DNA of 64,000 nt from Gammaproteobacteria bacterium (GTDB lineage Bacteria; Pseudomonadota; Gammaproteobacteria; Eutrophobiales; Eutrophobiaceae). The position numbers and the translations under genes are program-made. Shown piece by piece: positions 58,108-64,000 of this stretch. Every line of letters starts with the position of its first letter. Within the stretch, counting starts at the first letter, position 1. The notes beneath the pieces are model-generated. The model had not been told where the DNA came from. It did not search any database and worked only from the letters and a program-made list of their open reading frames with translations. The DNA lies in assembly GCA_016193395.1 (NCBI GenBank), contig JACPSH010000053.1, forward strand, positions 31,706 through 95,705, written 5' to 3'.

Positions 58108-60327
58108 ATGATCCGCGTTATCAAATCACTGCTGCGCCTGCTTCTGCGCCTCCTGTACCGGGTCGACGTGCGTGGACTGGAGAATTACTGGCAGGCCGGT
58201 GAACGTGTCCTGATCGTGGCGAACCACAGTTCGCTGCTTGACGGGGCGTTGCTCTACGCGTGGCTTCCGGAAACGCCTACCTTCGCAATCAACACGCAGA
58301 TCGCTTCACGGCCCCTGTTTAGGCCATTTCTGCGCTTCGTCGACCTGTTCATGATGGACGCCACCAGTCCGCTGTCGGTCAAATCGATGATCCATTTTAT
58401 CCGCGGCAACCGCAAAGCCGTCATTTTCCCGGAAGGGCGCATCACGACTACCGGCATCCCGATGAAGGTCTATGAAGGACCCGGCCTGGTTGCCGACAAG
58501 GCCGATGCCGCGATCCTGGCGGTGAGCATTGAGGGCGCTCAATACAGTCCCTTCTCATATCTCCGGGGACGCGCCCGCATCGAATGGTTCCCGAGGATCT
58601 CCATGATCGTATTGCCGCCGGAACGACTGCGACTGGATCCCGACCTTCGCGGCCATGTCCGGCGCAAGTCGGCCGGGGTCGCGATGCAGCGGCTCATGCT
58701 GCGGCTCTGTTTCCTGGCTTATGACTATCGACGCACCGTGCTTTCGGCCCTCGTCAACGCGGCCCGCCGGCATGGCTTCGACCAGTGCGTACTGGAGGAC
58801 ACCGAAAGGAGGCCGTTGAATTACCGCCAGCTCCTCGCGCGGATTGCCATACTTGCCGGGGCGATCGAACGCGATTCACGCCATGGCCAGCATGTCGGCA
58901 TCATGCTGCCCAACGTTGCGGCTGCGCCCATTCTCTTTTTTGCCCTGCAATACCTGGGACGGGTGCCCGCGATGTTGAATTTCACCGCCGGGACCCAGGC
59001 CGTGCTCAGTGCCTGCGAATCCGGCAGCGTGGAAGTCCTGTACACGTCCAGGAAGTTCGTGGAAACGGCGCGCCTCGCCACCATGGTCGACGAGCTGCGC
59101 AACGGGCTGCGGATCATCTACCTGGAGGACGTCAGGCCGCGCGTCTCGGCGATCCACAAGATACATGGCGTCATGATCAGCATCCTCTGCCGATGGCGCG
59201 AGCCCGCGTCCCTCTCATCCGTGAATCCGGACTCCCCGGCCGTTATATTGTTCACCTCCGGATCCGAAGGCGCGCCGAAGGGCGTGGTGCTGTCGCACTC
59301 GAACCTGCTGGCGAATTATGCGCAGGTCCGCTGCCTGATCGATTTCCGTCCGACCGATACCCTGTTCTCCTGCCTGCCGCTATTCCATTCCTTCGGGCTC
59401 AATGCCGGGTTGCTCATGCCGCTGCTCGGCGGCAGCCGGGTATTCCTCTATCCGACGCCGCTGCACTACCGACTGATCCCGGAACTGATCTACGAACTGG
59501 GTGCGAGCATTCTGTTCGGCACCAACACCTTTTTCCGGGGTTATGCCCGCTATGCGCACGCTTACGACCTGCATACGCTCCGCTATACCGTGGCGGGCGC
59601 GGAAAAGCTGGGCGATGACACACAGCGTCTGTGGATGGAGAAGTTCGGGATCCGCATTCTCCAGGGATACGGCGTGACGGAGGCGAGTCCGGTGATCTCC
59701 GTCAATACCCCGGTGTCGGGCAAACTCGGCTCCGTGGGGCAGCTGTTGCCCGGAATGGAATGTGACCTGGAGCCGATCCCGGGCGTCGCCGGCGGCCGAC
59801 TCGTCGTGAACGGCCCGAACGTCATGCTCGGCTACCTGCTGCACGGGGGCGCCGGCCGAATACAGCCACCCGCCTCCGACCGGGGTCCCGGGTGGTACGA
59901 CACGGGCGACATTGCCGCGCTGGACAGGGACGGCTTCATCAGCATCCTCGGCCGCGCCAAACGGTTCGCCAAGCTGGGCGGGGAGATGGTTTCGCTGACA
60001 GCGGTGGAAGAGCTTGCGCTCCGCATCTGGCCGGACTACCACCACGCCGCAGTCTGCGTGCCCGACGAAAGAAAAGGGGAAAAGATTGTGCTCATGACCG
60101 ATCACGTTTCCGCCTCGCGCCGGGAAATCCAGGACGCGGCCCGAACGCTCCGTTACAGCGAACTCTACGTGCCCAGAAAAATCCTGCCCATCGAGTCCAT
60201 GCCGGTCCTCGGTACCGGCAAGACCGACTATGTGCGCCTGGAGCAGCTCGCGCGCGCGGGCGAGAAATCCGACCCGGAAAGGCTGGAGGACCTGTCCGGT
60301 CTGGTCGGCGAAGAGGAGCAGGATTGA
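58108..60327 (+). CDS. aas: Acyltransferase/acyl-ACP synthetase, Aas-type
   Basis: A 739-residue fusion. Residues about 1-200 are a PlsC-type acyltransferase with the HX4D motif in VANHSSLLDG and FPEGRITTTG. Residues about 220-730 are an AMP-forming acyl-ACP synthetase with FTSGSEGAPKGVVLSH, GYGVTEASPVIS and GWYDTGDIAALDRDGF. Aas re-acylates lyso-phosphatidylethanolamine at the inner membrane. The MFS transporter domain (LplT) often found nearby is absent. ATG 58108 gives the family N-terminus. Confidence 0.92.
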   Translation: MIRVIKSLLRLLLRLLYRVDVRGLENYWQAGERVLIVANHSSLLDGALLYAWLPETPTFAINTQIASRPLFRPFLRFVDLFMMDATSPLSVKSMIHFIRGNRKAVIFPEGRITTTGIPMKVYEGPGLVADKADAAILAVSIEGAQYSPFSYLRGRARIEWFPRISMIVLPPERLRLDPDLRGHVRRKSAGVAMQRLMLRLCFLAYDYRRTVLSALVNAARRHGFDQCVLEDTERRPLNYRQLLARIAILAGAIERDSRHGQHVGIMLPNVAAAPILFFALQYLGRVPAMLNFTAGTQAVLSACESGSVEVLYTSRKFVETARLATMVDELRNGLRIIYLEDVRPRVSAIHKIHGVMISILCRWREPASLSSVNPDSPAVILFTSGSEGAPKGVVLSHSNLLANYAQVRCLIDFRPTDTLFSCLPLFHSFGLNAGLLMPLLGGSRVFLYPTPLHYRLIPELIYELGASILFGTNTFFRGYARYAHAYDLHTLRYTVAGAEKLGDDTQRLWMEKFGIRILQGYGVTEASPVISVNTPVSGKLGSVGQLLPGMECDLEPIPGVAGGRLVVNGPNVMLGYLLHGGAGRIQPPASDRGPGWYDTGDIAALDRDGFISILGRAKRFAKLGGEMVSLTAVEELALRIWPDYHHAAVCVPDERKGEKIVLMTDHVSASRREIQDAARTLRYSELYVPRKILPIESMPVLGTGKTDYVRLEQLARAGEKSDPERLEDLSGLVGEEEQD

Positions 60328-60369
60328 GGACTCCCGGCGGCCTCCAATCGGGATGCCGGCGATGCGGCA

Positions 60370-60867
60370 TCAATCGGGAGCCGGACCGGCGCCCGCCTCG
60401 TGCGAATCCGCCACGTCCTCAATCGCACCGACGATGGTGTTTTCGATCTCCCAGAGAACGCCCGCGGCCGGACTATCCCCCGCCACCGCCGTCAGGCGCT
60501 CGAACAGGGCGGTCACCACCCCCGACTTGTAGAGCAGAGTGACGTTCATCGGACACACGGCCATCATCCGCGGATCCAGGTTCAGCAACTGGTTGGCGTA
60601 CCAGGGACCGCAGATCACCATGCTGCGCACGCCCTCGAAGCCGTTCCGGTTGTAATCCTCGCCCCAGCGTTCCGCGTTCTTCGCCAGGTTGCGGCCGATG
60701 TCGGCCTCGAAGATCACGAAAAACCGGGCCTCCTCCAGCGATCGGTATATCTCCTGATAGACCGTCTCGAAGTCCCCGCGTATTTCCCTGCGGTAAATGG
60801 GATCCGACGCCGCAGCGTGCTGCGCATGGAATAACAGGCCGATCAGGACGACTCCGATGCGTCTCAC
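60370..60867 (-). CDS. Exported DUF302 family protein
   Basis: A protein of about 165 residues with a signal peptide (IGVVLIGLLFHAQHAAA) and a DUF302-like domain: FETVYQEIYRSLEEARFFVIFEADI, then VICGPWYANQLLNLDP and CPMNVTLLYKSGVV. The function of DUF302 is not established. GTG 60867 is preferred over 60906 since GGGGAG lies just before it and the signal peptide then starts properly. It diverges from the CBS gene. Confidence 0.75.
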   Translation of the reverse strand: MRRIGVVLIGLLFHAQHAAASDPIYRREIRGDFETVYQEIYRSLEEARFFVIFEADIGRNLAKNAERWGEDYNRNGFEGVRSMVICGPWYANQLLNLDPRMMAVCPMNVTLLYKSGVVTALFERLTAVAGDSPAAGVLWEIENTIVGAIEDVADSHEAGAGPAPD

Positions 60868-60993
60868 GAGCGTGCTCCCCGCAAAGTGGTATTGAAAAAC
60901 AGGCAACGCGGTTCCTGTACAGCGCTCCGATCATGACCTAGTCTATCTGGTGGGACAATCCAGAGTGTCCGTCAGCGAATCCGAGGTCGCACC

Positions 60994-61587
60994 ATGGAAC
61001 ATGAAATCAAGTTGATCCCCTGCATCCAGACCCGATCCGGGATCCCGTGTCTCTCCCCCGACCCGCATTCGGCCACGGCCGTGGAACAGGATCCGGCGAT
61101 CCGCGTCATGACCGACTTCTCACGCATCGTGCCGATCACAGTAGAACCGATCGTCGGTATCGACCTGGCGCTACGCAAGATGAAAGACTCCGGGGTCAGG
61201 CTCCTGCTCGTCACCGATCCGCACGATAACATAGCCGGCGTAATTACGTCCTACGACATCCAGGGTGAAAAACCGATCAAGTATTCCGAGGAGTACGGCG
61301 TGCACCACAGCCGCATCACGGTGGAACAGATTATGACGCCGCTGGAGCGGGTGCCGGTGTTCGACTACGGTTTTGTGCAGCAGTCTCTGGTGCGCCACGT
61401 GATCAACACGATGAAGGCGCTCAACCGGCGGCATGCTCTGGTCGTGGAAACGCGCCAGGACCGACAGTTAATCCGCGGCATATTTTCCACCTCGCAGATC
61501 GGCAAGATGCTGGGCACCGTCATTCACGATCCACTGCGCGCGGCACCCTCTCTGGCCGACATGCAGCAGGAACGCTCCGTGTATTGA
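60994..61587 (+). CDS. CBS-domain pair protein
   Basis: A 197-residue cytoplasmic protein with two CBS motifs: residues about 40-100 (GIDLALRKMKDSGVRLLLVTD, NIAGVITSYDI) and about 115-190 (VEQIMTPLERVPVFD, HALVVE, IRGIFSTSQIGKML). CBS pairs bind adenosine nucleotides and regulate partner activities. No catalytic domain is attached, and the neighbours give no clue to the partner. Confidence 0.88.
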   Translation: MEHEIKLIPCIQTRSGIPCLSPDPHSATAVEQDPAIRVMTDFSRIVPITVEPIVGIDLALRKMKDSGVRLLLVTDPHDNIAGVITSYDIQGEKPIKYSEEYGVHHSRITVEQIMTPLERVPVFDYGFVQQSLVRHVINTMKALNRRHALVVETRQDRQLIRGIFSTSQIGKMLGTVIHDPLRAAPSLADMQQERSVY

Positions 61588-61616
61588 TTATCCTGGCTGG
61601 AAGGACGGCGTCGGGT

Positions 61617-62345
61617 TCACTCGCCGCTCTGCATCGGCACAAAACCGACGGGGAGCACATCGCGCATCGTCACCCTGCCTGCGGCATCCCGCGACACGAC
61701 CTTCAAGGACTGCGGGGCCTGCTGGGATCCAACGGGAACAATGAGTTTGCCCCCGGGCTTGAGCTGCTCCACCAGCGCGGGTGGCAGCTCTTCGGGCGCG
61801 GCCGTGACGAGGATGGCATCAAAAGGCGCATGCTCGGGCCAGCCGCCGTAGCCGTCGCCGATACGCACGGTCACATTGTCATACCCGAGACGGCCCAACG
61901 TCCGTTCCGCCGTCTTCCCGAGGACCTCGACAATTTCGATCGTGTAAACATGCCGCACCAGTTCGGCGAGCACGGCGGCCTGGTATCCGGAGCCTGTGCC
62001 GATCTCCAGCACTACCGAATTCTCCCTGACTTCGCCCAGGTCCGTCATCAGCGCGACAATGTACGGCTGCGATATGGTCTGGCCGTTGCCGATCGGCAGC
62101 GGCCGGTTGGCATAGGCATGTGATCGCACCGACTCCGGGACGAATTCATGCCTTGGAACCCGACCCATCGCCTGCATCACCCGCTCGTCAAAACGATTTT
62201 TACCGGTGTAGGAACGGGTCTCGGCAGCCATGTCCGCCACTTCCCGCACCATCAGTTGCCGTTGCATCTCGAAGGAATCCGCCGGTTGGACACCGGCAAC
62301 GAAGGTCGTCAGGAGCAGTAATGCAATCAGCCGCAGAATTTTCAT
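61617..62345 (-). CDS. Exported protein-L-isoaspartate O-methyltransferase-like protein
   Basis: A 242-residue relative of Pcm: VPRHEFVPESVRSHAYANRPL, QTISQPYIVALMTDL, the SAM motif VVLEIGTGSGYQAAVLAEL and DAILVTAAPEELPP. Unlike the copy at 49512-50171, it begins with an apparent signal peptide (ILRLIALLLLTTFVAGVQPA). All SAM-binding motifs are intact, which is puzzling for an exported protein because SAM is not expected in the periplasm. The N-terminus may instead be a membrane anchor. Confidence 0.88.
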   Translation of the reverse strand: MKILRLIALLLLTTFVAGVQPADSFEMQRQLMVREVADMAAETRSYTGKNRFDERVMQAMGRVPRHEFVPESVRSHAYANRPLPIGNGQTISQPYIVALMTDLGEVRENSVVLEIGTGSGYQAAVLAELVRHVYTIEIVEVLGKTAERTLGRLGYDNVTVRIGDGYGGWPEHAPFDAILVTAAPEELPPALVEQLKPGGKLIVPVGSQQAPQSLKVVSRDAAGRVTMRDVLPVGFVPMQSGE

Positions 62346-62385
62346 GACATCACAGGCACAGGCGCAAGCTTAGCAGAGTAAAGGG

Positions 62386-63060
62386 TCAGTGAGTGGAGGC
62401 CTCCCGATGCGCGGCCCGGATCGGTTCGGGCAGCCGGAAGCGCGTCGTGCAGGCCATGACGAATTCGAGGGCGCGCGCCAGGCTAATCCGGTGCCCGACC
62501 GAAATATACAGTGGGCGCACGCCGGCGCGCGTGCACAGGACGGCCCCGATCTTCCTGCCGTCGTGTCGCAGCGGCGAAGACGCGCCGCGCCGGTCGGGCA
62601 CCGGCGCATGCTGCCCCAGCAGGCGCGTCTTGCCGACGCCGATCGTCGGCACATCCAGCAGCACGCCCAGGTGGCAGGCCATGCCGAAGCGGCGCGGATG
62701 GGCGTAGCCCTGGCCATCGCACAGGATCAGATCCGGCAGACGTTCGAGCCGCTCGAATGCCGGGAGCACGGCCGGCAATTCCCGGAACGACAAGAGGCCA
62801 GGCACGTACGGGAAACAGGTCCGGATCCGGTTGACCTGCACGTCCACGATTTGCAGGTGCGGGAACGTGAGGATGGCCACCGCCGCCTTCGTGATCGCGC
62901 CGTCCTGTTCGAAGCCGACGTCCACGCCAGCCACGCGGGAGACCCGTTCGGGACCACCGCGGCGCCACACCTGCGCGCTCAGCTTGCGCTGCAACGCCAC
63001 CGCCTCGGCCGGCGTCAGGTCCCAGTTGTGCGTCTTCCACATGGGCGGTTCGCGGCGCAT
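62386..63060 (-). CDS. nfi: Endonuclease V
   Basis: A 224-residue enzyme with the EndoV features VAGVDVGFEQDG (catalytic Asp), LPDLILCDGQGYAHPRRFG, ACHLGVLLDVPTIGVGKTRL and VGHRISLARALEFV. It cuts near deoxyinosine in DNA. It diverges from apt, a sensible pairing because both deal with purine damage or salvage, though that may be chance. Confidence 0.95.
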   Translation of the reverse strand: MRREPPMWKTHNWDLTPAEAVALQRKLSAQVWRRGGPERVSRVAGVDVGFEQDGAITKAAVAILTFPHLQIVDVQVNRIRTCFPYVPGLLSFRELPAVLPAFERLERLPDLILCDGQGYAHPRRFGMACHLGVLLDVPTIGVGKTRLLGQHAPVPDRRGASSPLRHDGRKIGAVLCTRAGVRPLYISVGHRISLARALEFVMACTTRFRLPEPIRAAHREASTH

Positions 63061-63107
63061 TGGACGGCAGGCTATGATCAGGCCGCGAGCGACAGGAGGA
63101 GAATCGC

Positions 63108-63623
63108 GTGGACAGACTCAAGTCGTGCATCAGGAACATCCCGGACTTTCCAAAACCGGGGATCCAGTTCAAGGATATCACCCCGCTGGTCAAGGATCCG
63201 GCCATGCTGCGGCTGGCCGTGCACCAGCTCATCCACCCCTTCCTGGGCGAGCGCCTCACGGCGGTGGCGGGGATGGAGGCGCGCGGCTTCATATTCGGCA
63301 GCCTGGCGGCCTGGGATCTCGGCATCGGCTTCGTGCCGCTGCGCAAACCGGGCAAGCTCCCCTACAACGTCCAGACGATCAGCTTTGAACTCGAATACGG
63401 CGCCGCGACGCTGGAAGTGCACATGGACGCGTTCGGCCCCGGCGACCGAGTCCTGCTGGTCGATGACCTGATTGCGACCGGCGGCACGGCCGCGGCCAGC
63501 TGCGAGCTGATCGAAAAACTGGGGGCCGAAGTCGCGGCCTGCGCCTTTGTCATTGAACTCGATGCCCTCGACGGGCGCAGCCGCCTGAAGCGTTACCCGG
63601 TCCACAGCCTCATTCACTTCTAA
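63108..63623 (+). CDS. apt: Adenine phosphoribosyltransferase
   Basis: A 171-residue enzyme with IPDFPKPGIQFKDITPL, AGMEARGFIFGSLAA and the PRPP-binding motif VLLVDDLIATGGTAAA. It converts adenine and PRPP to AMP. Four bases after its stop a five-hairpin repeat begins, which may serve as its transcript end. Confidence 0.97.
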   Translation: MDRLKSCIRNIPDFPKPGIQFKDITPLVKDPAMLRLAVHQLIHPFLGERLTAVAGMEARGFIFGSLAAWDLGIGFVPLRKPGKLPYNVQTISFELEYGAATLEVHMDAFGPGDRVLLVDDLIATGGTAAASCELIEKLGAEVAACAFVIELDALDGRSRLKRYPVHSLIHF

Positions 63624-63626
63624 CAG

Positions 63627-63779
63627 GTTGTTGAAAAAGTCCGTCCATGGACTTTTTCAACTCGAAAAGCAAAAAGTGTGATTTTTGCTTTTCTCCATTT
63701 TTCAATGGCTTGAAAAATGGCGGCGCATCCTGCACCGCTTTAGCAGGCTGTTGAAAAGGCTTTTTCAACAGCCTGCTAA
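63627..63779 (+). repeat. Five-hairpin repeat element B
   Basis: Five hairpins in the same order as element A, here on the plus strand. H1: 63630-63661, GTTGAAAAAGTCC stem, loop GTCCAT. H2: 63664-63693, GAAAAGCAAAAA stem, loop GTGTGA. H3: 63695-63720, CCATTTTTCA stem. H4: 63720-63738, GCGG-GC stem with one mismatch. H5: 63740-63779, 18-bp perfect stem TTAGCAGGCTGTTGAAAA, loop GGCT. H1 and H5 share TGTTGAAAA as terminal inverted repeat. Loop sequences match element A while stems differ on both arms. It lies directly after apt. Confidence 0.85.
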
Positions 63780-63780
63780 C

Positions 63781-63995
63781 AAGCCGATGCAAAACTCGCG
63801 TTGCATCGGCTTGCGGCGCCCCAGGGCAGACTTCCTGCGCCTGCGAAATCTGCACTTCCGCCATCCCTGGCGGTCGGATGGGACGCATCATTTATCAAGC
63901 ACGCGAGTACTTGATATATGGAGCAAGGCCGAAGCTCCGCTTTGCTTGACGCGAGATGCAAAGGTCCGGCAGAAAATTGCTCCTGCATTTTCTGC
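63781..63995. repeat. Further hairpin array to the right edge
   Basis: No gene is visible after element B. Instead more inverted repeats follow: AAGCCGATGCAA with 8-base loop (63781-63812, 12-bp perfect), CCGCCA-TCCC-TGGCGG (63858-63873), TATCAAG...CTTGATA around 63893-63916, GGAGC...GCTCC around 63920-63940, and GCAGAAAAT...ATTTTCTGC (63969-63995, 9-bp). The array may continue beyond the window. Open frames here are incidental. Confidence 0.6.
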
Positions 63996-64000
63996 ATTCC

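Noticed and set aside
63610..63891. 93-codon minus-strand frame after apt
   Set aside because: It runs through the hairpins of element B and has no protein-like features.

Overview
This 64 kb window looks like a chromosomal segment of a methylotrophic gammaproteobacterium. The gammaproteobacterial assignment rests on gene order: initiator tRNA-rimP-nusA-infB-rbfA-truB-rpsO-pnp, surE-pcm-nlpD-rpoS, rpsP-rimM-trmD-rplS, and methyltransferase-rnhA-dnaQ diverging from gloB-mltD. The methylotrophic assignment rests on the first 14 kb. No phage, CRISPR array or intact transposase was seen. The genus cannot be named from the sequence alone.

Region 1 (1-8166, + strand) is one tightly packed operon, fhcB(partial)-fhcA-fhcD-fhcC-fdhB-fdhA. 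Fhc converts formyl-tetrahydromethanopterin to formate. The last two genes encode an NAD-linked Mo/W formate dehydrogenase with a fused NuoE-NuoF beta subunit. Nearly every junction is a short overlap, so the last steps of formaldehyde oxidation to CO2 are probably translationally coupled.

Region 2 (8211-14507) is a lanthanide methanol dehydrogenase cluster: xoxF, a pseudoazurin-like cupredoxin, xoxJ and an unknown exported protein on the minus strand, with a divergent SoxYZ-like carrier. No c-type cytochrome (XoxG) gene is present, so the cupredoxin is a candidate electron acceptor. Together regions 1 and 2 would cover methanol to formaldehyde (periplasm) and formyl-H4MPT to CO2 (cytoplasm).

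Region 3 (14.6-33.2 kb) is mixed housekeeping: LPS inner core (waaA, hldD, hldE), dsbC, an orphan GspE ATPase, xerD, rpsP-rimM-trmD-rplS, 5-formyl-THF cyclo-ligase, a P-loop protein-metA-rimO operon, an IorAB-type molybdenum hydroxylase, DoxX and an RRM protein. Region 4 (33.3-42.0 kb) is the nusA-infB-pnp operon with two terminators between the initiator tRNA and rimP.

Region 5 (42.1-52.5 kb) holds amrS, a PBP1b gene with a TPR lipoprotein (LpoP-like), a 21-codon lysine-rich gene with its own promoter and terminator, adk, a broken Mth938-domain gene, the rpoS-nlpD-pcm-surE operon, argF, and a PuuD-like membrane protein preceded by a 31-residue membrane peptide. Region 6 (52.8-63.6 kb) holds grxD, dnaQ-rnhA, gloB, mltD, aas, a DUF302 protein, a CBS protein, an exported second isoaspartyl methyltransferase, nfi and apt.

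The most unusual non-coding structure is a pair of about 150-bp elements (53258-53407 and 63627-63779, opposite orientation). Each has five consecutive hairpins in the same order, with conserved loops but compensated stem sequences and element-specific terminal inverted repeats. A further run of hairpins continues to the right edge of the window.
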